Origin: Boudabousia tangfeifanii
GTDB lineage: Bacteria > Actinomycetota > Actinomycetes > Actinomycetales > Actinomycetaceae
NCBI RefSeq assembly: GCF_001856685.1
Contig: NZ_CP017812.1
Coordinates: 1,054,001-1,118,000 of the forward strand
Reading direction: 5' to 3'
Length of the DNA: 64,000 nucleotides
Of this stretch, positions 27,877 through 36,618 are shown one piece after another. Both the position numbers and the translations under genes were made by a program. Under the pieces are notes generated by a model. The model saw nothing but the letters and a program-made list of their open reading frames with translations, was not told the origin of the DNA and did no database searches. Each line of letters begins with the position of its first letter. Position 1 is the first letter of the stretch.

Positions 27877-29129
27877 GTAGCAAAGGCGTGGCCCCACGCA
27901 TTGTAATTGGAGTGAGCGGCGGCATCGCGGCCTTCAAAGCAGTTAGTGTGGTCCGCCTTTGGAAAAAAGCTGGATGGCAGGTGCAAGTACTTGCCACTCC
28001 AGCGGCTCTTGGGCTCGTAGGAAAAACCACTTGGGAAGCTATCAGTGGAAATCCGGTTTACACCGAAATTACTCAGGATGTAGCACACGGAGCACATGTT
28101 GAGCTCGCTAGAGAAGCAGATGCTTTCCTAGTTTTACCGGCAACTGCAAATACCATTGCGAAACTAGCAATGGGGATGGCAGACAACATGCTTACGGCTA
28201 CCGCTTTAGTCGCGACCTGTCCAAAGATTATTGCGCCAGCGATGCATACCCAAATGTGGGAGCATCCTGCGACTAGACGTAATCTGAGCACACTTCAAAC
28301 TGACGGCTGGCAAGTCATTTCCCCAGTATCGGGCGAATTGACTAGTGGTGATAGCGGTATGGGGCGTTTGCCAGAACCGGAAGAAATCTTCAGCCAGGCT
28401 AAGCAACTTATTGGATCTCAATCGGCCACTGCTGATAGCAATCCAGAGGCTTGTCCTAAGCTCAAAGGCAAAAGAGTTATTATCACTGCAGGTGGAACTA
28501 GCGAACCAATCGATCCGGTTCGGGTACTAACCAATCTTTCGACTGGTACTCAGGGGATTGAACTAGCCAAAACAGCAAAGGCATTAGGTGCAGAGGTTGA
28601 ATTAATCTATTCCACCATTTCAGTGCCGTTACCGGCAGGGATCAAAGCCACCTACGCGGGTTCTGCTCGAGATTTACTTAGCTTGTTGGAAGCTCGTTGG
28701 GACCAAACTGATGTTTTGGTGATGGCTGCTGCGGTGGCTGATTGGCGACCTGCTGAAGTCGCTACCCAAAAAATGAAAAAAGGCCAAGCCGATACGCTTA
28801 CGTTAGAGCTGGTTCGAAATCCCGATATCTTAGCCACCTTGGGTAAAAAACCACGTGGAAACAAGATTTTGGTTGGCTTTGCCGCGGAAACTGCCCAGGG
28901 TGAGGCAGCCCTCTCTTTAGCACGTGAAAAAGTCGCCAAGAAGCGCGTAGACTTACTGGCATTAAACCAAGTGGGCTCGGGCAAAGGTTTTGGTAATGTT
29001 GAAAACCAGCTTTTCTTCCTCGATTTTAATGGTCAGCTTTTAGGCCAGTCACAAGGAAGTAAAGCCACCGTGAGCCAAGCCCTTTGGCAGCAAGTAAACG
29101 ATTTAATTGCGGAAAAAGAAAGTATCTAA
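27873..29129 (+). CDS. coaBC: Bifunctional phosphopantothenoylcysteine decarboxylase / phosphopantothenate-cysteine ligase
   Basis: Two consecutive steps of coenzyme A synthesis in one 418-aa protein. The N-terminal flavoprotein CoaC domain (about 1-185) has [10 protein letters not shown], the H in the [14 protein letters not shown] region and [17 protein letters not shown]. The C-terminal CoaB domain (about 200-418) starts [18 protein letters not shown] and has AAVADWRP and KKMKKG-type lysines. It shares one base with metK (TAATG). Confidence 0.96.
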   Translation: MSSKGVAPRIVIGVSGGIAAFKAVSVVRLWKKAGWQVQVLATPAALGLVGKTTWEAISGNPVYTEITQDVAHGAHVELAREADAFLVLPATANTIAKLAMGMADNMLTATALVATCPKIIAPAMHTQMWEHPATRRNLSTLQTDGWQVISPVSGELTSGDSGMGRLPEPEEIFSQAKQLIGSQSATADSNPEACPKLKGKRVIITAGGTSEPIDPVRVLTNLSTGTQGIELAKTAKALGAEVELIYSTISVPLPAGIKATYAGSARDLLSLLEARWDQTDVLVMAAAVADWRPAEVATQKMKKGQADTLTLELVRNPDILATLGKKPRGNKILVGFAAETAQGEAALSLAREKVAKKRVDLLALNQVGSGKGFGNVENQLFFLDFNGQLLGQSQGSKATVSQALWQQVNDLIAEKESI

Positions 29130-30334
29130 TGACAGCTAATCAGGCTCTCCAGCTATTTACTTCAGAATCAGTAACTGAAGGACATCCAGATAAGGTTTGT
29201 GACCGTATCTCCGATGCCATTCTTGATGCTCTCTTAGAACAAGATCCCCATTCGCGAGTGGCGGTTGAAACTTTAGCCACGAAAGGTCTCGTTCATGTTG
29301 TAGGTGAAGTTACCACCGAAGCTTATGTCGAGATTCCAGATATCGTTCGTCGAGAAGTAACCGAAATTGGTTATAACTCGTCCCAGGTTGGTTTCGATGG
29401 CAACTCCTGTGGTGTTTCGGTTTCCTTGGGCTCGCAATCGCCTGACATTGAAGCGGCTGTTAATACCTCTTTGGAACAGCGTAACGCTACTAGTGCGGAC
29501 GACCTCGACCTACAAGGGGCTGGGGATCAAGGCATTATGTTTGGCTATGCTTGCCAAGAAACCCCCGATTTGATGCCTGCACCAATTTGGCTAGCTCATC
29601 GTTTAGCACGCCAGCTTACTAAGGTACGTAAAGACGGCACTTGCCCTGGCTTCTACCCAGACGGCAAGACTCAGGTAACGTTAGGGTACGACCAGGATCG
29701 CCCAGTTAGCCTCAATAATGTGCTGGTTTCGACCCAACATTCTGCCGACCTTAGCTTGGCTGATGTTCAGGCCCAGGTAAAAGAATTCGTAATTGATCCA
29801 GTGCTCGCTGAGGCTGATCTCGACCTTGATCAGTCTGAGTTAAAACTGCAGATTAATCCTTCGGGCAAGTTTGTAGTGGGTGGACCAACCGGTGACGCTG
29901 GTTTAACTGGCCGCAAGATTATCGTTGACACCTACGGTGGGATGGCTCGTCATGGTGGGGGCGCCTTCTCTGGTAAGGATCCTTCGAAGGTAGACCGCTC
30001 AGCTTCTTACGCTATGCGTTGGATTGCGAAGAACGTAGTTGCTGCCGGCTTGGCTTCACGTTGTGAAATTCAGGTTAGCTATGCAATCGGTTCAGCCCAT
30101 CCCGTGTCACTCTGGGTTAACACGTATGGCACTGGTGTGGCTAGTGACGAGCAGATTGCCAGCGCAATTTGGGACGTTTTTGATTTGCGTCCAGCTGCGA
30201 TTATTCGCGATCTTGATTTGCTTCGCCCGATTTATGCTGCCACCGCCAGCTATGGCCACTTTGGTCGTTCTGAGTTCTCTTGGGAACAGACCAATCGTGC
30301 GCAGGATTTGGCGCAAGCCATTAAGGGTGCCTAA
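29129..30334 (+). CDS. metK: S-adenosylmethionine synthase
   Basis: Makes S-adenosylmethionine from ATP and methionine. The ATG at 29129 is chosen because it overlaps the coaBC stop and gives the typical start ([16 protein letters not shown]) and 401 aa; an upstream in-frame codon at 29084 would only add residues shared with coaBC coding sequence. Signature motifs are [12 protein letters not shown] and [18 protein letters not shown] short 19-base gap leads to priA. Confidence 0.97.
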
Positions 30335-30353
30335 GTTTATTTAGCGAGTAATT

Positions 30354-32516
30354 ATGCCGGAACAGTTGTTGGTACAGGTGCTACCTGATAGCACGGTACC
30401 TGCGCTGGACCGGCTTTTTACTTATCTAGTGCCATCAGATATTTGGGCGGACATTCGCTTAGGAATGAAAGTCAAGATACCGCTTGGACATAGTAGCCAG
30501 TCTGGTTGGGTGATTGCGAAGCAGGGGACCGATAATACCTGGGATTATTTATCCGGCGAATCTTTTGAAGTTTCTGCCCTCGTTGAGCAAAACCTGGCAG
30601 GGGAGGAAGCGAGCCTTTTTTCTGCGGTTAGTTTTAAAGAAATCCAGGGAATTATTACCCCGCTGGCGCTGCTAACACCTCAGATTTGGCGTCTGGTTAA
30701 TCGTCTTCGTGCTTATTGTTTGATGCCGAGGGCGAGGATTTTGCACCAAGCACTGCCGATCAGACAACAACGGATTGAAAAAGCCTTTTTAACCACGCAT
30801 AAGCAGAGGCCAGCATTCTCTGCCATGCCACTTGCAGACGGCATGACTGGTGGTAGCCAAAATGCCTTCACTTTTTATCAAGGTGCTGATGAGTTTTTTC
30901 AACAGCTAGTAGTCAAATCTGACCATTTGGACGAAAAGTCACGTCAGTCTGGTCATATGAATCAGCCGCCTTCAGGCCAGTTCCCGCTAGTTGGCTGGTG
31001 GGAATCGCTACCAAGTACTCTTGAGGATGGCACCCATTTTGAATTAGATATTCTTGCTCTCCAAAGAATGTTTCAGCCTGTTTGGCAAGCGGGTAAAGCA
31101 GTATTAGTCATTGCATCGAATCATGCGCAGATAATTGCGCTAGGAGAGTGCTTGCGTAAGCTTTACCCTCAGATCAGAATTGATTTCTATTCTTCAAAGT
31201 TAAGCGATGGCGCGAATTACGAAGTATTTTTACGGGCCGTCTCTGGGCATTCACAGTTAATCATCTCTACTCGAAAAGGTGTCTATCTTCCGGTTAAGAA
31301 TCTGGGACTAGTTATAGTTTGGCAAGCCGATTCACCTCATTTTTTGCCTGCCAGAAATCCAAGGGTGGAAACTAGCCGGGTCGCATGGTGGCGTTCTTTG
31401 GCCGAGCAGACTCCACTTTTGCTGCTTTCGCGTACATTGCCATTATGGGCTTTGGCCTTTTTAGAGCGTGGCGAAATCCTCCATCTTGCGCCAACTCGGG
31501 AAGCAAAACGACAGCGTTTAGCGAGGGTAGAATTCCCGTCAGATTGGCAAATAGAACAAGCCGGAATGAGTAGCTTTAGTCGGTTACCGAGTTTTATTTC
31601 GAATTTTATTCAAACTCAGAGTTTGTTAGGCCCCCTTTTGGTACAAGTTCCTCGTCGTGGTGACATTCCAGTGATTGCTTGTCAGTCTTGTTTTAGAAAG
31701 TTCATCTGCGAACAGTGTGGGGCTAATATTGCTGCAAAAAACGGTGCGTTGGTTTGTCCGGTTTGCACTCATGAGGTGGCGACTTTTTCTTGCCCAGCAT
31801 GTGCCAGTACTCGTTGGCGGGCATTAGTAGTTGGAATCGAACGAACTGTTGAACAGTTTTCATCGGCTTTTCCGCGCGTACCGGTATTACAACTAGATAC
31901 CCAAAATGCTGACTTGGTAGTTGGCGCTGAGCCAAAGATTGTCGTGGCTACTTCAGGAACTTTTCGCCGTGCTGAGGGCGGCTATGTCGGGGCGGTTGTG
32001 CTAGATCCGGAAGTTTCTTTAGCGGCATTGCGAGCCGATGCTCAGTACGACACGATTACTAGATGGGCACAAGTAGCAGCGCTAGTAAAGGCAGGCGGAA
32101 GAGTACTATTCCCGCATCCTTTGGCCCCAGAGCTTTCTCAACCACTTATTCGCCAGGATTATTTGGCATTAGCTCGACATGAGTGGCGTGCACGTAGTGA
32201 GGTGCAGTTACCTCCCACAGCTTGGATGCTGGCCATTATTGGTGCTGAGGCTGATTTGCAACTGTTTGCTGCGGTACTTTCACGCTTTTTACCAAATGAG
32301 TTGGCAGAAGTTTATGGGCCATTGGCAATGCACGAAGCAGCTACTAGATTTGTGCAAAAGACACATGCCATTTTGTCTCCCAACTTTATTTTGGTGAAAG
32401 CGTCCTGGGAAACTTTCCCTCAGGTTTCCCAAGCGCTTTGGCTCTCTCGCGAACAGTTTAGTGAAGAAGGTGGCAAAGGAATTAGCTTTAGAACAGACCC
32501 ATTCGAACTGCTTTAA
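30354..32516 (+). CDS. priA: Primosomal protein N' (PriA), actinobacterial helicase-motif-less form
   Basis: A 720-aa PriA homologue. The N-terminal 3'-DNA-binding domain (about 1-100, VLPDSTVPALDRLFTYLVP) and the central zinc-binding region are clear: four CxxC pairs in CQSC, CEQC, CPVC and CPAC at about 442-485. The helicase Walker A (GVTGSGKT in E. coli PriA) is not present; the corresponding region reads WQAGKAVLVIASNHAQI. This is the known actinobacterial condition, in which PriA is annotated as a probable replication restart protein without helicase activity. The gene is AT-richer than its neighbours. Confidence 0.9.
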   Translation: MPEQLLVQVLPDSTVPALDRLFTYLVPSDIWADIRLGMKVKIPLGHSSQSGWVIAKQGTDNTWDYLSGESFEVSALVEQNLAGEEASLFSAVSFKEIQGIITPLALLTPQIWRLVNRLRAYCLMPRARILHQALPIRQQRIEKAFLTTHKQRPAFSAMPLADGMTGGSQNAFTFYQGADEFFQQLVVKSDHLDEKSRQSGHMNQPPSGQFPLVGWWESLPSTLEDGTHFELDILALQRMFQPVWQAGKAVLVIASNHAQIIALGECLRKLYPQIRIDFYSSKLSDGANYEVFLRAVSGHSQLIISTRKGVYLPVKNLGLVIVWQADSPHFLPARNPRVETSRVAWWRSLAEQTPLLLLSRTLPLWALAFLERGEILHLAPTREAKRQRLARVEFPSDWQIEQAGMSSFSRLPSFISNFIQTQSLLGPLLVQVPRRGDIPVIACQSCFRKFICEQCGANIAAKNGALVCPVCTHEVATFSCPACASTRWRALVVGIERTVEQFSSAFPRVPVLQLDTQNADLVVGAEPKIVVATSGTFRRAEGGYVGAVVLDPEVSLAALRADAQYDTITRWAQVAALVKAGGRVLFPHPLAPELSQPLIRQDYLALARHEWRARSEVQLPPTAWMLAIIGAEADLQLFAAVLSRFLPNELAEVYGPLAMHEAATRFVQKTHAILSPNFILVKASWETFPQVSQALWLSREQFSEEGGKGISFRTDPFELL

Positions 32517-32519
32517 GGT

Positions 32520-32525
32520 TAGAAT
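32520..32525 (+). promoter_or_regulatory. -10 box for leaderless fmt
   Basis: TAGAAT at 32520-32525 ends seven bases before the ATG at 32533, with no ribosome-binding site between. This spacing supports both a leaderless transcript and the choice of 32533 as the fmt start. Confidence 0.45.
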
Positions 32526-32532
32526 ATGCATG

Positions 32533-33501
32533 ATGCGTTGTTTATTTGCTGGCACGCCTAGTGCGGCCGTTCCTGTACTTGAATCGTTATTAGCCTCTGA
32601 TCATGAGGTGGTCGGGGTAATTACTCGTCCTGATGCGCCGGTTGGCCGAGGACGGAAATTGGCTCCGAGTCCGGTGGCAGTAGTGGCAGAAGCTGCTGGG
32701 ATTCCGATCATTAAGACCAAGACGTTGAAGTCCGAGGACGTCATCGAGCAGATTAAGTCCTTGCAGCCAGATGTTTGCCCGATTGTGGCCTATGGCGGTT
32801 TGGTTCCCGAGCCGCTGTTAGATTTGGGGCGTTTTGGCTGGTTGAACCTACACTTTTCTTTGCTTCCGGCTTATCGAGGAGCAGCTCCAGTCCAGCGTGC
32901 GATTGCAGCTGGTGAAACCGAGACAGGAATTAGCATATTTCGACTTGAAGCGGGCATGGATACTGGACCGGTTGTTTGGCAAGAGTCTGTACCGTTAACC
33001 GAAGCGGATACGGCAACCAAGCTTTTAGCTGATTTAGCTGAATTGGGTGCAGGTCGCATGATTGAAGTGCTTGATAAATTGGCTGCGAATCCAGATTTAC
33101 CTTTCACTCCTCAGCCTACTGAAGGGGTGAGTTTAGCGGACAAAATTACGGTAGAGGATGCGTTTATTGATTTTGCTGATTCGGCTCGAATGGTGGTTCG
33201 TCGAGCCAATTCGGTAACCGAGGATCCAGGTGCTTGGACTTGGTGGCGCGATCAGCGCATTAAGTTGGCCGAACTCGTTGCCTGCACTAGGGAAGAAGCT
33301 AACGCTTTTGGCCCAGATTTGCCGCAGCAGGTGCTACCAGGAACTATCTTTGGACGAAAGCGAACTCTCCTAGTTGCGTGTGGTAGCGATTTTGTCCAGG
33401 TGGGTAAAGTGTCGGTCCCTGGTAAGGGATGGCGTTCCGGTGCTGACTGGGCTCGTGGGGCTCGGCTGGAAACGGACGAGAGAATGGGACAAGAGCTATG
33501 A
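32533..33501 (+). CDS. fmt: Methionyl-tRNA formyltransferase
   Basis: Formylates initiator Met-tRNA using 10-formyl-THF. The start at 32533 gives MRCLFAGTPSAAVPVL, which matches the family N-terminus (MRIVFMGTPEFAVPSL in others) and 322 aa; an open frame continues upstream into priA but is not needed, and ATG at 32530 is a near alternative. The catalytic region NLHFSLLPAYRGAAP and the D in GMDTGPV are present. The C-terminal OB-like domain is included. The stop overlaps rsmB by four bases. Confidence 0.94.
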   Translation: MRCLFAGTPSAAVPVLESLLASDHEVVGVITRPDAPVGRGRKLAPSPVAVVAEAAGIPIIKTKTLKSEDVIEQIKSLQPDVCPIVAYGGLVPEPLLDLGRFGWLNLHFSLLPAYRGAAPVQRAIAAGETETGISIFRLEAGMDTGPVVWQESVPLTEADTATKLLADLAELGAGRMIEVLDKLAANPDLPFTPQPTEGVSLADKITVEDAFIDFADSARMVVRRANSVTEDPGAWTWWRDQRIKLAELVACTREEANAFGPDLPQQVLPGTIFGRKRTLLVACGSDFVQVGKVSVPGKGWRSGADWARGARLETDERMGQEL

Positions 33502-34928
33502 GCTTAGAATCTGATAAGCGTCGTTATCGAGATCCTTACCGTGCGGCTCGTCCCTGCGACAATCCACGTTTGGCTGCACTTGATGTGTTAGTTCAAGTGC
33601 GTGAGGATGAAGCATACGCCAACTTGATTTTGGATCGAACGCTTAAAGCATATGAAGTCACTGGTCGAGATGCCGCGTTTGCTACCGAGTTAGCTTATGG
33701 CACTTTGCGTTTGCAAGGTTTTTATGATGCGGTGATTGAGCTTTGTACTCCTAAGCCTTTGTCTACCATTGATGGGCTCGTCCTCGATATTTTGCGTTTG
33801 GGAGCACACCAGATTCTTTCCATGCGAGTTCCGGCCCATGCGGCAGTGGCACAAACCGTGGATATGGCTCGGCAAACAGCTTCAGCGGGACCAGCAAAGT
33901 TCGTTAATGCGATTTTGCGTCGCATTACTGAGCGTTCACTAGAACAATGGCAACGAGCAATCCAAGATCCCAGTGATCAAGAGCAAAGCGTCGCGAATCT
34001 AACTTCTCATCCTAAGTGGATGGTGTCAGAGTTTTCGAAGGCCTTGGCCGAGGGCGATCGTAGTGATTTGGCCGGCGCGCTAGCAGCGAATAACATTCCG
34101 CCGAAGGTTACCTTAGCTGCCCGTCCTGGTTTGACCACGGCCGAAAAACTGTTAGCGCAGACCAAGGATTTAGCGGCCACTCCTGGTGCTTTGGCACCAA
34201 CTGCTGTGGTTTTGGGTAAGGGCGATCCTAGACGAATTGAAGCAGTTGTTAATCGTCAAGCTGCGGTTGCCGATGAAGCTAGCCAGTTGGTGGCGATGGC
34301 TTTAGCTAAGGTTGAGATTGCCGGAGAAGATTTACGTTGGCTCGATCTTTGTGCTGGGCCTGGTGGTAAAGCTGGCATGTTGGCTGGCTTTGCCAAACAG
34401 CAAGGAGCTAGTTTAGTAGCTAATGAACTTCATGAGCACCGAGCAAAGCTAGTAGCCAATACCTTAGCTCCATTTGGACCTTCGATTGCGAAGGTACATG
34501 TTGGTGACGGGGTAGAGTTCGGAAAGTCAGAGTACTGCGAAGGTAAATTCGATCGGGTTCTAGTGGACGCACCTTGTTCCGGTTTGGGCGCTCTACGCCG
34601 ACGTCCAGAGGCCCGCTGGCGTAAATCTTTGACTGATATTCCACCACTCCATGAGCTCCAAACTGAGCTGCTTGCTGCGGCGGTTACTGCTTTGCGCCCT
34701 GGGGGAGTAGTTGGCTATGTGACCTGTAGCCCCGTCTTAGCTGAAACCAAGGAAGTGGTTGAGTGGGCTTTGGCCAATTTACCGCTCGAACGGGCAGCAT
34801 TGACCGGTGATATCGCTAAGCTTTTAGCTCCGATGAAACTTAGCAGTGGCGATTATCAGTTCTGGCCTGATCGGGATGGTACTGATGCGCTATTCTTGTC
34901 TCTCCTACGCAAACGTGAGGAAGCATAA
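33498..34928 (+). CDS. rsmB: 16S rRNA (cytosine-967-C5)-methyltransferase RsmB
   Basis: A 476-aa protein with an N-terminal NusB-like RNA-binding domain (about 18-165) and a C-terminal SAM-dependent methyltransferase domain. SAM-binding motif I is LDLCAGPGGKAGMLA; motif IV is VDAPCSGLGALRRRPEARW and motif VI VTCSPVLAETKE, carrying the two catalytic cysteines of the RNA m5C family. It is translationally coupled to fmt and rpe (shared start/stop bases on both sides). Confidence 0.95.
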   Translation: MSLESDKRRYRDPYRAARPCDNPRLAALDVLVQVREDEAYANLILDRTLKAYEVTGRDAAFATELAYGTLRLQGFYDAVIELCTPKPLSTIDGLVLDILRLGAHQILSMRVPAHAAVAQTVDMARQTASAGPAKFVNAILRRITERSLEQWQRAIQDPSDQEQSVANLTSHPKWMVSEFSKALAEGDRSDLAGALAANNIPPKVTLAARPGLTTAEKLLAQTKDLAATPGALAPTAVVLGKGDPRRIEAVVNRQAAVADEASQLVAMALAKVEIAGEDLRWLDLCAGPGGKAGMLAGFAKQQGASLVANELHEHRAKLVANTLAPFGPSIAKVHVGDGVEFGKSEYCEGKFDRVLVDAPCSGLGALRRRPEARWRKSLTDIPPLHELQTELLAAAVTALRPGGVVGYVTCSPVLAETKEVVEWALANLPLERAALTGDIAKLLAPMKLSSGDYQFWPDRDGTDALFLSLLRKREEA

Positions 34929-35590
34929 TGTCAACAATTTCGCCTTCGATCCTAAATGCTGATGCTGCAAATTTAGGAGCGGCGTTAGTGGCTGTCAGTA
35001 ATGCTGATTTCGCCCATGTGGATGTGATGGATAATCATTTCGTTCCCAATTTGACTTGGGGATTGCCGGTGGTAGAGGCATTGGTTAACCGAAATGTTTT
35101 ACCCTTGGATGCACATTTAATGATTGAGGATCCTGATCGTTGGGCTCCTGCCTATGCCGAGGTCGGGTGTGCTTCGGTCACGTTCCATCATGAGGCTTGC
35201 CGCGATCCTAAAAAATTAGTGAAAGAGATCCATCGGCACGGCGCTTTAGCAGCTGCTGCGCTTAAGCCGGGCACTGATCCGAAAGTATTGAAGCCCTATT
35301 TATCAGAGTTAGATATGGTCTTGGTAATGACTGTTGAACCTGGTTTTGGGGGACAAGCATTTATGCCCCAGATGTTGCCAAAAGTCCAGGAAATCCGGCA
35401 ATGGCTGAAGGCTGAAAACTTAGAGATTAGAATTCAAGTTGACGGTGGTATTTCTCGGGCGAATTTAGCGCAGGCAGCCGAGGCCGGAGCCGACGTTTTC
35501 GTTGCGGGCTCCGCTATTTTCCGAGCCAATAACCCTGCTTCTGAAGTAGAAGTTCTGCGTGGGATTGCCCAAGAACACGTGTGTCACTAG
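34928..35590 (+). CDS. rpe: Ribulose-phosphate 3-epimerase
   Basis: Interconverts ribulose-5-phosphate and xylulose-5-phosphate in the pentose phosphate pathway. The 220-aa TIM barrel has SPSILNADAANLG, HVDVMDNHFVPNLTWG (metal-binding H and D), LMIEDP, MTVEPGFGGQAF and VDGGI. It closes the long coupled run that begins at pyrR. In many actinobacteria ribD or other riboflavin genes follow; here a riboswitch-controlled riboflavin transporter follows. Confidence 0.97.
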   Translation: MSTISPSILNADAANLGAALVAVSNADFAHVDVMDNHFVPNLTWGLPVVEALVNRNVLPLDAHLMIEDPDRWAPAYAEVGCASVTFHHEACRDPKKLVKEIHRHGALAAAALKPGTDPKVLKPYLSELDMVLVMTVEPGFGGQAFMPQMLPKVQEIRQWLKAENLEIRIQVDGGISRANLAQAAEAGADVFVAGSAIFRANNPASEVEVLRGIAQEHVCH

Positions 35591-35655
35591 CGTTTCATCT
35601 TAGTAAAAATTGCCGGTCAGGTCTTGCTTCTTAACTACTTCCGAGTTAAAGTTAT

Positions 35656-35788
35656 CCCGTGCAAAGCGTGCACCGGGGTCAGTGAAAGTCTGAGCCGGCG
35701 GTTAAAGTCCGCGACCCGCATTAGCGGTTGAGCTGGTGAAATTCCAGCACCGACGGTTAAAGTCCGGATGGGAGGAGCACGCCACGGG
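35656..35788 (+). ncRNA. FMN riboswitch (RFN element)
   Basis: The conserved RFN core is plain: GGGGTCAGTGAAAGTC at 35675-35690, GCCGGCGGTTAAAGTCCGCG, then CTGGTGAAATTCCAGCACCG and ACGGTTAAAGTCCGGATGGG. Stem P1 is formed by GCGTGC (35666-35671) with GCACGC (35777-35782), extended by CCCGTG (35656-35661) with CACGGG (35783-35788) across a 4-base bulge. The element senses FMN and usually turns off riboflavin synthesis or uptake genes when FMN is high. It directly precedes ribX. TTGCCG at 35610 and TAACTA at 35632 may be its promoter. Confidence 0.95.
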
Positions 35789-35811
35789 TAGTACTTGTGC
35801 TACCCGTAATT

Positions 35812-35848
35812 CCCCGGTGCCATAATTGGTATCGGGAGTTTTTCTTTT
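35812..35848 (+). promoter_or_regulatory. Expression platform of the FMN riboswitch (sequestor/terminator hairpin)
   Basis: CCCGGTGCC (35813-35821) pairs with GGTATCGGG (35828-35836), with two G-U pairs and a 6-base loop, followed by AGTTTTTCTTTT. The right arm contains the probable ribX ribosome-binding site CGGGAG (35833-35838), and the U-run could also terminate transcription. The left arm CCCCGGTGC (35812-35820) is the exact complement of GCACCGGGG (35670-35678) in the aptamer, which gives a competing 9-bp pairing. A separate hairpin, ACGGGTAG / CTACCCGT (35784-35807), lies between. Confidence 0.75.
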
Positions 35849-36605
35849 GCGGCAATCGTCAGGTCTGCTGGTTTTATACGGCTTGCTTTTGGCTCTTTTG
35901 GGCTGGGCAGGTGCTGCCGCGCTGATTTCTGATCCCTTTATGCTCCCATCACCTCAAATGGTGATATTCCGCTTGATTCAAGATCTCTCAACGCCTTTAC
36001 TCTGGCATTCGATTGGCCAAACCGCTTTGGAAGCATGCCTAGGCTGCTTGTTGGGCGCCGTTATCGCCATTCCTTTAGCTTATCTTTTCTTCAAGAGCCG
36101 GATTATTGCGGGGGTTTTATCGCCTTCACTTGCCGCTAGCCAGGCAATTCCAGCGGTGGCATTAGCTCCACTTTTGGTTCTTTGGGTTGGTTACGGTTTG
36201 CTTCCCATTGTTTTACTCTGTGCTTTAATCGTTTTCTTCCCCATCCTAGTTTCGACTTTGTCGGGCTTAAAAAACCTAGATGAAGATATTATTTCCGCGG
36301 CTCGTCTCGATGGAGCAGGCGGCTGGCGCCTATGGAAAGATATTGAATTCCCACTTACCATGCCTTCCGTATTTGCAGGTCTTCGTTCAGGTTTTACCCT
36401 TTCGATTACTGGTGCCGTAGTTGGCGAGTTCGTAATGGGGGGTAGCGGACTTGGTTCGAGGCTATCTGCCCAAGCAAATGTGGTAGATGTTTCAGGCCTA
36501 TTCGGCACAATTTTAGTGCTTTGTATTCTCGCCGCTACTCTCTACGGCTCACTAGTCTTGTTAGAAAATCAATCTCCCACAGTCCGAGCAATTCGGACTA
36601 AATAG
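35847..36605 (+). CDS. ribX: Riboflavin ABC transporter permease RibX
   Basis: A binding-protein-dependent transport permease of the NitT/TauT/SsuC type, with about six helices and the cytoplasmic EAA-like loop (ISAARLDGAGGWRLWKDIEFPL, about 155-176). The FMN riboswitch and the following NMT1/THI5-like lipoprotein identify the pair as RibXY, described for riboflavin uptake. TTG at 35847 is preferred: CGGGAG lies eight bases upstream and the product (252 aa) begins just before the first helix. The frame also opens at TTG 35826, inside the hairpin loop and without a ribosome-binding site. No ATPase gene is adjacent. Confidence 0.85.
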   Translation: MRQSSGLLVLYGLLLALLGWAGAAALISDPFMLPSPQMVIFRLIQDLSTPLLWHSIGQTALEACLGCLLGAVIAIPLAYLFFKSRIIAGVLSPSLAASQAIPAVALAPLLVLWVGYGLLPIVLLCALIVFFPILVSTLSGLKNLDEDIISAARLDGAGGWRLWKDIEFPLTMPSVFAGLRSGFTLSITGAVVGEFVMGGSGLGSRLSAQANVVDVSGLFGTILVLCILAATLYGSLVLLENQSPTVRAIRTK

Positions 36606-36618
36606 AAAGGTACGAACC

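Noticed and set aside
29084..29128. A longer MetK start inside coaBC
   Set aside because: The ATG at 29129 overlaps the coaBC stop and gives the family N-terminus.
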